The notes under the pieces are model-generated. The model ran no database searches. It saw only the letters and a list, made by a program, of their open reading frames with translations, and was not told the origin of the DNA. From Isoetes taiwanensis (Eukaryota; Streptophyta; Lycopodiopsida; Isoetales; Isoetaceae): a DNA stretch of 64,000 nucleotides. The stretch spans positions 9,341,712 through 9,405,711 of the forward strand of contig JAJEKV010000011.1 of NCBI GenBank assembly GCA_021234155.1, read 5' to 3'. The translations under genes and the position numbers were made by a program. Numbering within the stretch: the first letter of the stretch is position 1; every line of letters begins with the position of its first letter. Positions 33,899 to 43,376 of this stretch are shown here, piece by piece.

Positions 33899-34319
33899 AT
33901 GGCCTCCAGCTCCAATTCCATCTCTGTCGAGATCTTGTCTCAAGTTCTGATGAAGGAAATTAAGAACATTCGTGATGAATCTGAGGAACAGATCCGCCTT
34001 CTAAAAGAAAAGAATGATGAAGACGTCGCCAAGCTGGTTGCGGCAGAGGGCCGCCTTCTATAGGGAGGTGCGCGACAATCAGTGGGCTGCCATAGACAGC
34101 GAATTGCGCGCCATGAGATCTAACCTCCAAGAGAGGCTTAAGGCCGCAATTGAAGCGGGCGAGGCTGCCCGAGCTCAACTCGATGAGCGGGATGATAAGG
34201 TTGCAGAGTATGAGAACGTGGTTGCGGGGCAGGCAATCATGTTGGAGGAGCATAAAAAAATTATCAGTGCCCTCCAGAAAGAGCTTGCCCGGCGATCAGA
34301 GGCATCGGGCTCCTCCTAG
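33899..34319 (+). pseudogene. Coiled-coil paralogue 2, one frameshift
   Basis: It begins MASSSNSISVEILSQVLMKE and shifts frame by 1 nt near 34045. It continues REVRDNQWAAIDSELRAM and a long Ala/Glu/Leu coiled coil (EAGEAARAQLDERDDKVAE), ending SEASGSS at 34319. About 139 aa. The Ser-rich start, the length, the promoter spacing and the 3-prime hairpin match its two neighbours. The sequence between has diverged, so only architecture and the first helix support common origin. Confidence 0.55.
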
Positions 34320-34448
34320 AGGGGCCCGTCTTTTTTTAATGTTTGTAATTATTTTGTTTCGCAATGGAAAACGTTTTTGAAAAATGTGCCGAATATTAAG
34401 TTTCCTATTTTTAATTTTCAATATCCGTGGTAGAGAGAATGACAAGAC

Positions 34449-34514
34449 AGATCACACGAAGTGAAACCCTTCATAAGCTTTTAAAGCGCGTGTGCAGATC
34501 TCGCGTGGTGTGAT
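34449..34514. terminator. Constant-arm hairpin 7
   Basis: The arms AGATCACACGAAGTGAAA and TCTCGCGTGGTGTGAT are partly mismatched. It begins 129 nt after the stop of coiled-coil gene 2. Confidence 0.65.
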
Positions 34515-34651
34515 ACAGTGTACTTAGAATAGTTAATGTGTTCCAAACGGACGGTACCATTAATGTGTTCTAGCGGACCGGCGAGAATGTAATTTCGACA
34601 CGCGCGGCAAAGCTGTTTTAATCGTATTTATTATGTTCAAGCGCTAATATG

Positions 34652-34657
34652 TATAAA
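34652..34657 (+). promoter_or_regulatory. TATA box of coiled-coil gene 3
   Basis: TATAAATT lies 95 nt before ATG 34747. Confidence 0.65.
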
Positions 34658-34746
34658 TTGAGGTCCTTGCATTGTGCTCCTTCTGCCGGTTAGAGTCTTC
34701 GCTCCCTTCACTTCTATAATCTTAACGTCCCTTCCATTTGTCATCT

Positions 34747-35223
34747 ATGGCCTCCACATCCTCTACCGCTGATAAGGGAAAACGCCCGAGGATAGAACTT
34801 CCTTCTGACATAGTGTTGGGTGTTCTACTGAAGAGGTTGAAGGAGCAAGACGATCTTCTAAAGAGGAATGCCGTTACAATTCAGCAGAAAGAAGAAGAAA
34901 ATGAATTCAACCTTCTCATGCTTCGTAGCCAGGAGAGGCATATCAGGCAGTTGAACAGAAGGCTGAACAGGAGGGAAAGGTTATGCCCCAACAACTGCAC
35001 TGAGGTGGTTATGACAGCAACGAGGTTGCTAATTCAGGCAGAAGAAAACGTTGTGGTAGTGGGACAGGAGCGGGACATGTACAAAGAGATGGTGGACAGA
35101 TTGGAGAAACGTTTGGATAGGGTGATTGCTGGCTTGAGGAGAAGAGACAAAGACGAAGACGAGGACGAAGCTGATGATGATGATGAAGATAATGAAGAAG
35201 AGCTCGCACTAGAGCAACAATGA
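34747..35223 (+). CDS. Coiled-coil paralogue 3, intact, 158 aa
   Basis: The only undamaged member of the tandem trio. It begins MASTSSTADKGKRPRIE and continues LPSDIVLGVLLKRLKEQDD, which aligns with LPMDITLAVVMKRFKE of paralogue 1. A predicted coiled coil follows (about residues 35-75), then a Cys-containing turn (RLCPNNCTE), a second helix with a leucine heptad (DMYKEMVDRLEKRLDRVI) and a strongly acidic end (DKDEDEDEADDDDEDNEE). The acidic tail recalls histone chaperones, which commonly use such tails, so a chaperone for the element's H3-like protein is possible but unproven. A hairpin begins 82 nt after the stop. Confidence 0.7.
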   Translation: MASTSSTADKGKRPRIELPSDIVLGVLLKRLKEQDDLLKRNAVTIQQKEEENEFNLLMLRSQERHIRQLNRRLNRRERLCPNNCTEVVMTATRLLIQAEENVVVVGQERDMYKEMVDRLEKRLDRVIAGLRRRDKDEDEDEADDDDEDNEEELALEQQ

Positions 35224-35305
35224 GTCGTTGTATTTTGTTTTTCAATGTAACAATTTTCACAACTTTAATCAAAAGTAACATTTTTTTATTATTATCTTGT
35301 AAAGC

Positions 35306-35369
35306 ATCACACGACGCGAAGCCACATAAATGCAAGCAATAGCGAACTTCACTGTTCGCGCCGTATGAT
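35306..35369. terminator. Constant-arm hairpin 8
   Basis: The arms ATCACACGACGCGAAG and TTCGCGCCGTATGAT. It belongs to the plus-strand coiled-coil gene 3. Confidence 0.75.
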
Positions 35370-35377
35370 CCAAATAA

Positions 35378-35442
35378 GATCACACGACGCGAAGCTACAG
35401 TTGTGCAAACGAGCTTGGAGGCAAGTACTCCGCGTCGTGTGA
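35378..35442. terminator. Constant-arm hairpin 9
   Basis: The arms GATCACACGACGCGAAG and CTCCGCGTCGTGTGA. It lies 12 nt beyond the stop of the minus-strand transposase-like gene, so two convergent genes have two hairpins. Confidence 0.8.
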
Positions 35443-35454
35443 ACATACTACACA

Positions 35455-38078
35455 TTACAAGTATACTTTACCGATTTTTAGTCTCTTAGATCTCCACTGT
35501 TGCGATGCTAGTGGGGCCCTAGAATATTGCCAAGCAAGTTTCCGTTTTCTCTTTAGCATTATGCCAATGGTGTTTATGACTTCTGGGTTGCTCCTTAAAG
35601 CGACCTTCTTGTCGTATTTAGCCATTGCCCTTCTATAAAATCACTCTGTCATCTGTCTTAGAGGGTTGGTTCCCACATTTCCACCCCCTCTTTGAGTGTT
35701 ACAATAAAAGGCTATTTTAGCTCATTTATGCGACTTCTCCATGCCTTGTGCACTCCACACTGCTAGGCTTCCATACTTCCTAAAACACCAAGGTGCATGA
35801 GCCCAAAAGATGTGCAAGTAGTGCGTGACTTCACTTTCTCCCCATGCGTCTATGTAAGCCCTAATAAATTTGTTATTCGCTTGCACAAACATTTCTGCAT
35901 CTTCTCTTGTGAGGTCCATTCTCTGAATGTATGGGAACAATTCAGACAATGAATCCCATGCTTTTTTTTTTCTCAATGCCGACCGAACGCCATCTGTGCG
36001 GTCCTGCTCCGCATCAACCAGCAATTTTCCATATTCATAGACCTTTTCTCCCATCTGGTTTCTGTTCAGAGCCTCTCTATGATTCTTTATGAAGCGTCGA
36101 GCTTTCACCCCTCCAATTGGCACCTTATGAGGCACACTTGTTCATCCTGCCCGTTTCTCATCGAGCTCTAATGTTACATTGCCACCATGCAAACCTGCTT
36201 CTGATAGAACATGTTCAACTCTACGAATTCCTTCCTCTCTTCTCTTCTTGTCTGAAATGTTTCACACGAATCTGCAGCTCAAAAATAACATCTTGTCGAT
36301 GATTCTCACAAAGCCGTGCAAAGTGCAGATATGAACCCTCTCTAATGGAATGGGAAAAATGCCATGGAACTTGGGATCCTTTTCTCCTCTATTAGGAGCA
36401 TTTGCTTGGTTAAAGGACAAGGTTGAAACAGTCTTCCCAGTACTTGACTTCCTTGCATGATTGCAGTACAGACAAGTTTTGCATGTTCCTTGTCCTCCTC
36501 CACTTATGTTGTACATTGCTTTCTCAGTTTTTAAATCAGACGCCAAGTGAAAAATTACTTTGTAAGATCCATAATGATCTACTTGCAATTTTTCCCCTCC
36601 CTCGAATCTAGATATTAGACTCAGGATGTCAGTTTGATTGAAAACCCATTTCAATACCTCGTGGGTTTCTTTCTGAACTTTAAAGAGACCTAACCACCAG
36701 GTGTCATCTTCAGATTGACATGAGAACCATTTTTCGGCATGCTTCTTCTCCTCGTCCATCACCTCTACATCTTTTTTATTATTCTTGTTGCTCTTTGATT
36801 TAGCATGTGCAATTGCATTCTCAATTGCTCTATTCATGATGACAACGGATACCCTCTCATACTTCTCAAACTTGGTCAGTTCTATTTCATCCAATTTTAT
36901 GCAAACTTCAATCTCACCATTAGTTTCTGCAACTGTTAAGTCATAATATTTGACAAGGAATTGTAAGAGACTAACCAGGCCAGCCCAAAGATTATTGCGT
37001 TCATTCATTCCAACTATATCACAACAATCCTTGCCATTCTTATCTTTTATGGCTATGGCAGGACCGACACATTCAACATAGTGCATCTCTCCTCATCTTT
37101 GTCCTAGTAACCCTTGTATTCTCAACAATTTATGGACGTGGAGCGAATATTTTTTTTGTGCCCATTCTTTTCAACGCGTCGTGGAATGGCTTGAATAGAG
37201 AACGGTAACCAAGCCTACTGATGCCTACATCGTCACAAACAGTCTGTACTTCTGTCGCTTCTAGCTTCTTATAGATCTCTCCTAGTACCATTTCCAATAC
37301 CATCTTCTTGAGAGAAGAGTTGTAGGGCTGACAAATCATGTCCACTATCTCCCTGTTTGTCGCTACGTAACCAAGATTGCTCCTAGTTTTCCCAGATCTT
37401 GATTGGCCTTTGCTAGTGTTGTAAACGGACCTTGTGGCCGTGACCCTACGTCTGAATGCACCTGATCCAAACTTCAGTTCCTCTATCGGTCGAAAGTGAT
37501 TCTTCCTTTCTCGCAAACCAAGGGGTGTTTTCTTCAAATTCTTTAACCTACATTGAAACCCAAAGTTTGCTCTTTCGAGCTCTCGGATCTTTTCTTGCAG
37601 CTGCCCTATCACCAATTTGGACTTGTCCACTTCATATCTCAAAGAGGTTTCCCTCCCGAAGCTGTCATTCCTTTCCTTCATTACAGTGGAGTAATGAAGC
37701 GAGAGAAAAAAGAGCTGCTGGTTTAAGTTATAACTCTCTTGTGACAATCGGAAGCAGCTCATCTCAAGGAACTGTATTCGATTTCGAATGCCTTCATCCT
37801 CTCTCAATCTCTCACAATATCCCAGGAGGCCAGAGTTACCGTCACCACAAAAATCGGACTAAACTTGAAACGTCCCGAAATGACGGTTTCTTGCCACTCA
37901 ACGGATCCAATGGATATAAATTGCCATTCGCCCAGATGTCGACATTTTTTGAGCCTGCAAGACGCAATACGTCGAGGTCTAAGTTCTTATTTTTTAGACC
38001 TCGTTTTTTGCGATTGAAGACTGGAGCATATTTGTGATTCAGTTGGATCCTTATCCACACATCATTTGGAGCTTCCAT
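35455..38078 (-). pseudogene. Transposase-like gene, decayed, about 870 codons
   Basis: From ATG 38078 the frame shifts near 37830, stops at TAA 37130, shifts near 37095, then stays in one frame to TAA 35455 except for TGA at 36259, 36136, 35722 and 35641. Every in-frame stop is one C-to-T or G-to-A change from a sense codon. An N-terminal coiled coil (about 37807-37550) precedes VQTVCDDVGISRLGYRSLF. A CKTCLYCNHARKSS Cys cluster follows, then the motifs IFPIPLERVHICTLHGFVRI and HYLHIFWAHAPWCFRKYGSL with GMEKSHK. This layout (VG-SR-GY helix, Cys pair, LH-F, H-IWAH and QG-E-SHK) recalls uncharacterised transposase-like proteins of plants and invertebrates. It is probably the element's own transposase. 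Confidence 0.6.
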
Positions 38079-38085
38079 ACTGCGT

Positions 38086-38150
38086 GGATCGCACGACGCG
38101 AAAATAAGGTGTACAATTTGTATGCCTCAGCCCAATTCGCTTCATGTGAG
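38086..38150. terminator. Constant-arm hairpin 10
   Basis: The arms GGATCGCACGACGCGAAA and AATTCGCTTCATGTGAGCC. It lies 8 nt upstream of the transposase-like ATG, the only copy at a gene start with no visible upstream gene ending there. Confidence 0.65.
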
Positions 38151-38718
38151 CCGAACTTCCGTACTAGCCTTGTTTTTGAAATTTGCAACGTGCATATGGA
38201 AATCGAAAAGTCCATTCTCCTACAATCCATGCTTTTATACATTAAGCAAATTCAAATTTTGAATTGTAGGGGGCAGGAATCCTGTATGGGGATGAAGTAA
38301 AGATCCTGGTTTACGAACTTTAAGGCGCAGTTGGAGCGCCTCGAAATAAAAGTCTGATACAAAGCTTCAACCTACATATTCAAATTTTGAAATGTAGAAG
38401 GCGGGAAGCTTGTATGGGCATGGCCTCTAAATGAAAATAGCGCAAGACAAGAATCGGTGACATGCACGCTTGGTATCTGACAAACCAAGAGACACCGTCA
38501 TGTGTTGCCGGTATGCTATAATGCAAGTGGTTTTTTAGAAGCGCCACATGTTGCATCAGTCTGTCTGACAACCAACAGAACTAAATACATATGGCGCCAT
38601 GGATGTGCGATCCCCCTTATTCTGGGAGAATATTCCAAGTAAATCTGTAATTATGAGAGTTTGGTATCCTAGGTGGCATGGGGAAAAAAGAGCGAAAATA
38701 TGACGTGGAATGGCTCTG
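38151..38718. other. Right subterminal region of the 10.8-kb transposon
   Basis: No gene is supported. It holds two diverged copies of a segment with CAAATTTTGAATTGTAG (38250) and CAAATTTTGAAATGTAG (38381), one ATGGCGCCAT palindrome (38591) and TGACGTGGAATGG next to the inverted repeat. Confidence 0.5.
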
Positions 38719-38742
38719 TTTTGAGACCCCAAATCCGCCCTA
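38719..38742 (-). repeat. Right terminal inverted repeat
   Basis: On the minus strand it reads TAGGGCGGATTTGGGG, then TCTCAAAA. It has one mismatch to the left repeat. Confidence 0.85.
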
Positions 38743-38744
38743 AT
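38743..38744. repeat. AT target-site duplication, right copy
   Basis: Pairs with 27968-27969. Confidence 0.65.
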
Positions 38745-38853
38745 GATTGTGCAAATTCATCTCTCGGTCATCCTTCATTTCTTCTCTTCTCTCTTCCTCC
38801 TCCTCTATGTGCTCCTCCTCCTCCTGCATCTCAAAGTTCTGTTCTTGATCTTC
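38745..38853 (-). pseudogene. Displaced N-terminal segment of histone H3-like protein 1
   Basis: 36 codons open on the minus strand, ending at the AT duplication. They encode a Glu-rich stretch (contains EEEEHIEEEEERREEM) followed by DDREMNLHN, and join in frame with codon 27967 of H3-like gene 1 when the transposon and one AT are removed. Two TAG codons (38854-38856, 38860-38862) close the frame upstream; both could be CAG changed by C-to-T, since Gln and Glu codons continue beyond them (EDLQDLAHEQENH). Confidence 0.55.
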
Positions 38854-38869
38854 CTATTCCTAGTGGTTT

Positions 38870-41800
38870 TCTTGCTCGTGGGCAAGATCTTGTAGGTCTT
38901 CGTTTATTAAATCCTAACCAAAGCTCAGACTCATGGGGATCGACTGACGGCTTAGGTCTCCAGAAGACAATGCAAACAGAATTCATGGCAAATAGATTGG
39001 GCTGGCATAAGAACATGGCCGTTGGATAGTCCACTCCATCCACCCCTCCTGTGCATATTTTGCAGATAGGCTGAAAAGTATTGGGGTTGTGACCGTAGTC
39101 TGCCAGGTGCATAGTCAGAGGGACTACTCCTGGATTGCATCTCCCCAGTCCCGATGAGGCAGGAGGGAATCACTCCACTCCAGAAGATCCATGCCAACTA
39201 CAGGTGAGCCAGAGAGCCATTGCTCGTCTACGACTTGAACCCCACTGAGGCGACGCATCACCTAGGAGGTGTCAAGCCCATACCTTGCCCACACTCATTG
39301 CCAAACTATCAGGCCTAGTCCACAATGTTTCCCAGCCATCGTTACGCACCAGATGGATCAACTATAGCCGGACAAGTCTTCCTTATCATCCGGTCTAACC
39401 CCGCCACCCACAGCTAGGCGGGCTCCTATGCACAGGCCGCATTTACTGGGTGATAAGGAGGTTACTCTAGGAGCATCACTACAAAGGCTCTAGTCTCTAC
39501 CTCCCTTCCCAATACACAAGAAGTGCGCACAGAGAGAAACCATCATCATTCAATGAACCTGAAAATACAGAATAACTTTTAATCTATCTGCCAAACATAC
39601 AAAGTTAGGTTCGTTTGTTAGAGGCTGATATCTGGGGATCTAAAAGACTGCTAAAGCTAAGAAAAGATGCAAACTCAGCTCAATGCTGGTCGCGAAGTTG
39701 GCATTGACGTCAGACCGATCACATACCAGATCCTTGGCTAGCTCCCAGTCCTCAGACGACATCCATGCTATCGGGGTGGTTCGAAATGGTCAAAACTTGG
39801 TGATCTTCTTGGGAAAGCAAGCTCCACAGGTGCTGGCAGGTCGAAATAAATATATCGCAGGTGCAATGCGAGCTCTTGAGGCTGGAATCTGAAAGGGACA
39901 CTTTTAGGATTCCAGACTCCTTTTATCATGACGCTTTTAGGGTTGGCATCTAAAGGGTCATTTAGGGTTATTGCCACGTGGCAAGGGTTATAGGCACATG
40001 TTAATGGTTCCAATGGTTATGTTTCAGGGTATAACTCCATACGATTGCCGTGTACATGTCGCCATGTGCCAGTGACATGGCAATATTAGATACGTATTCA
40101 CATCGTACATTGTGCTGGAACATCACATACATACTCTAAGGAAAAGCAAAAAGAAAATTTAGAAAAACAAAAACCTGTTTTCCTTTCTGCCAAGATGCAA
40201 GAGCAAAGCTTTCTCTTCCCTTTCCATTGTTCCTTCAAATTCCTTTGCAGAGAAGAATACGTAAAAATAAGAGTAGTATTATACATTACTTCGTTTTGTG
40301 TACTTGAATGATTCAATTACATCAGCTCAAGAAGATAGAAAAGGGTACCTGGACAGTTAATGTGGCAAGAGAAGGAGAGCAATCCTTACTGAACTCAAGC
40401 ATGGAACAGGATTAATGAATATTTGTACTTACAGAATTAAATTTTCGAGTTCCGAGCCTCATATAACTACATATCTATTCAAACATTTGGGGCTATTACA
40501 ACATTGATCTAGAACTATAGGTATATGCTATGGATCTCCCAAGGACTAAACAATGAAGGGAATGAAAGTGTATTAGAGGTTAAGTATTCTTATAAGCAAG
40601 CGCTATAATATAGTGATGGATGGTTAGTAGAGATGAAGAATTCTATATTGACTTCATAGTGGAGATCATAACATATCGGAATAGCTCATGGATGATGCCG
40701 CCTTTACAGACTCCAAAATGAAGCTTTTACTGAGAACATTCCAATGTTCCTACTTATCTTACAAGAAGTCCTATGTGATCGTTATTCCACCACATCTTAC
40801 GTATTGGATAATTTGTGCCATTAGACATTTTAACCTTGCAAACTATCATGGGATTTTATCATGGCGGGTGAATAAGGTAATATTCATATGGTGACCTTGA
40901 TTTCCCCCAGTGGCAAATACGGTAAAACATCCTCCCCTTTAGCATATGCCATGTAGATTTTCCAAAGAGCTATTTTTGGAGAATGTTTGATGTGAGGTCC
41001 TATAGAGAGAAACTGTGCTTTATAACATGCAAAATCATATATTATAGTATGTTTCATAACCTTTTGATCTCCAAGTACTTCCAGAATTATACCATCACAA
41101 ATTCGTTTTAGATGACTACTTCTACAATTCCATCATCTAGCACCTGCTAATGGCGCACTTCTGTTTCTTACGTAAGGTTTGTTAATTGCATCTTGATAGA
41201 TACTTGTTGGGGATTATTGCATAAGTAGTTGCAGAGTTGTCAGATCATTATCTGGCAGTTAGTTGTCTTTGCCAGATCATTATCTGCAGATTCTCGCATT
41301 AATTCGCATACGGGTAGAGAGCATTATCTACAAAGACAGGTTTGTTCTATTTTAGTGTGCTTGATATTACGAGGCTTTCCAATGCTAGGGTCCATTCTAT
41401 ATCATATGTGTAATTGAAGGATATTACAAGTGCAAGATACCCCATTTTAGGATTACTATTGGGGTATACTGTGAGGTGCAGTTACTTTAGATAGATTCTA
41501 AACATTAGTACAAAAATTGAACCCAAAAATAGCCATGGCACAATATGGAAGAAAGTTCATGTATGTGACCTTGCCACTGAAACACAAAGATTCAATTACA
41601 TAAAACAATATATTAGTATGAAGCAATATTTGGCATAATAAATACAAATAGACAATGTTGTTTTGCTCCCAGGTCCACATGATGTTTTTGAGCTAGCCAG
41701 ACTTCTAGTTACAAGGTTGGTTCGAAGCTACCTAACAAGATGAACAAATGTATGGGCATTGTAGGAAGATGTTTGTTTGTACTTAGGATGGGCGCTCGTG

Positions 41801-43376
41801 ATGTCGGTGCTTGGGGCTACCGGCATTTTTCTTTGTATCTTGAGCATCTGGACTCCGTTTGTTATGAAATTTAGTTCTTGGAAAGCTTGTTTCAAGAGCT
41901 CTCCGTCAACATCAATTTTGCTAGGGTTTGCTATCAGGTTAGGGGCCCTATTTGGTCTGTTTGATTTCGGCCACTTATAGTAGGGATGGGGAAGACAGAT
42001 ATTGGTCCAACATCCAAGGCAGCGGAAAAACAGTGTGAGTCTACCACCAGTTTGGTGATACGTGATCCCCCAGTTGCTGCACAAAAAGAGGTAAATAATT
42101 CAGTTGGAAGTTTTTTGCCTTCGGTGCGTGGCAGGCAGATGGGTTCGGCTGGTGTTTAAATGGGTTATGAGAATTAGTCCAATTGTTATGCATACTCTAA
42201 TATGCTAATGGAAGGAAGCGCTAAGCTGGGATCAAACTCAAAAGGTCGTTGTTTTGATGAAGGCGAGCTCTAAATTTTAGGCAAACGATGAATTTCTCCA
42301 CCGGAATTTAAACGGAAGGCATGGATTTGCAAAACAGATCTGATATCTCTACCCTCTACTATCTATTAAAAAGGAGCCGGAATTAGCTGGCTTTATGCTT
42401 GCGAACAGGGAGCAAAGTTTGGGCCAAATCAAAGTGTTGCCATCACAGATTTAACCCGATGTAAAGCCATCACCTCCTAAATCGAGGCGATGCTTTTGAT
42501 CAGAACCGGCAGTTCCATCTATCTCTAGAACTGTGTATTTATCTTGCCCTTTCCTTCAAGTGTAATAGCCAGGGCTCTAACAGCAGCGTAATACAAAAAC
42601 CAGAGATAGATGCACCACGCACCCATCCATCGACCCTAAATGCTTCTGTTTCGAATCCACGATGCCACCGTCAGCAATGTATGCCTTCTCATATGAATAC
42701 AACTAAAACGCATTAACAATCATATGTTATAAAAATACGCTTTGATTGTGCAAACATTATCAGTTTGGGCACTTCCATATTCTGTTTGGGCTTCGATTAA
42801 ATTTGCACTTTTTTTTTCGCTTTTTTGATTAAATTTGCACCTTTTTTTTCGCTTTTTTTTTACGCTTCCAACCATATGTTCGGTTTGGACCATTGGAAGT
42901 GACAGGCAACTTCTTGATGAAAAATTTAATGGCCTTTGATCTGGTATAAAACACGGAATATTCTAGAGATCAATGGTCAGAAATAAAAGTTGCAAAAAAA
43001 AGGCCATATAAGCAAAAAAAAAATAACGAATTACACCATAATAACGAATTCTCAAATCCATATATCATGTCAATTATGGGTCTTCGAATCCTGTAACAAA
43101 TATGACAATACAAATTTGATAGGTCCTTTATATTACATTGCAATAACTTTGATCGTTTACTAATGCCATGATTATGATATCAATTCAGGAACAACATATG
43201 AAAAAATTGAGGAATAAAAGCACTAGTTTACTTTGCGTGTTAAAAACGAAAATTGCCATACCTACCAAAGAAGAGTCAGGTTCAACAGCTTTTGATTTAT
43301 AATTTATAATTACAATAGAACTTACACCATGAGATGGTTCGCCATGCCATGGCCACCATTCAATCACGTAACATAT
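38870..43376. other. Intergenic, no supported gene
   Basis: ORFs of up to 118 aa (for example 41728-42084, minus) show no family signature. A duplicated CAGATCATTATCTG motif occurs at 41240 and 41275. A T-rich segment with two CTTTTTTTTTCGCTTTTTT runs lies at about 42810-42865. The last few hundred bases (about 43000-43376) probably include the IFT172 3-prime untranslated region. Confidence 0.5.

Larger units (their letters stand above)
27970..38742. mobile_element. 10.77-kb TIR transposon carrying a histone H3-like gene and hairpin-flanked cassettes
   Basis: 24-bp terminal inverted repeats start TAGGGC(A/G)GATTTGGGG and differ at one base (27970-27993 and 38719-38742); both are followed inside by TTCCACGTCA. 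A 2-bp AT duplication flanks the element. Insertion into H3-like gene 1 is shown by frame restoration. Plus-strand content in order: possible BAH fragment, a gene with two in-frame stops, an intact H3-like gene, a frameshifted gene, and three coiled-coil paralogues. On the minus strand a transposase-like gene (38078-35455) converges on them. Ten hairpins with shared arms separate the genes. It resembles an autonomous DNA transposon with cargo. I cannot assign it to a superfamily. Confidence 0.8.

Noticed and set aside
28633-35442. Hairpins as a CRISPR array or integron attC sites
   Set aside because: Spacing is irregular and genes lie between; the DNA is eukaryotic with introns and TATA boxes. 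Constant arms with variable loops resemble attC only superficially.
37456-38037. 193-aa plus-strand ORF
   Set aside because: Antisense shadow of the transposase-like gene.
28633-38150. Hairpins as ordinary MITEs
   Set aside because: Loops are unrelated and no target duplications are seen next to the arms.
23861-38742. Endogenous giant virus fragment
   Set aside because: Histone-like genes and 3-prime hairpins occur in giant viruses, but no viral hallmark gene (capsid, polymerase, packaging ATPase) is present, an intron is, and TIRs with a target duplication fit a transposon better.
27968-38744. TA as the target duplication with GGGC termini
   Set aside because: Also fits the ends, but leaves a stop codon in the joined H3-like frame, whereas AT restores it.
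39476-39490. CACTACAAAGGC as another CACTA terminus
   Set aside because: No matching TTGTAGTG partner, duplication or subterminal repeats nearby.
41728-42084. 118-aa minus-strand ORF
   Set aside because: No family, no splice or promoter context, and an opposite-strand ORF of similar quality overlaps it.
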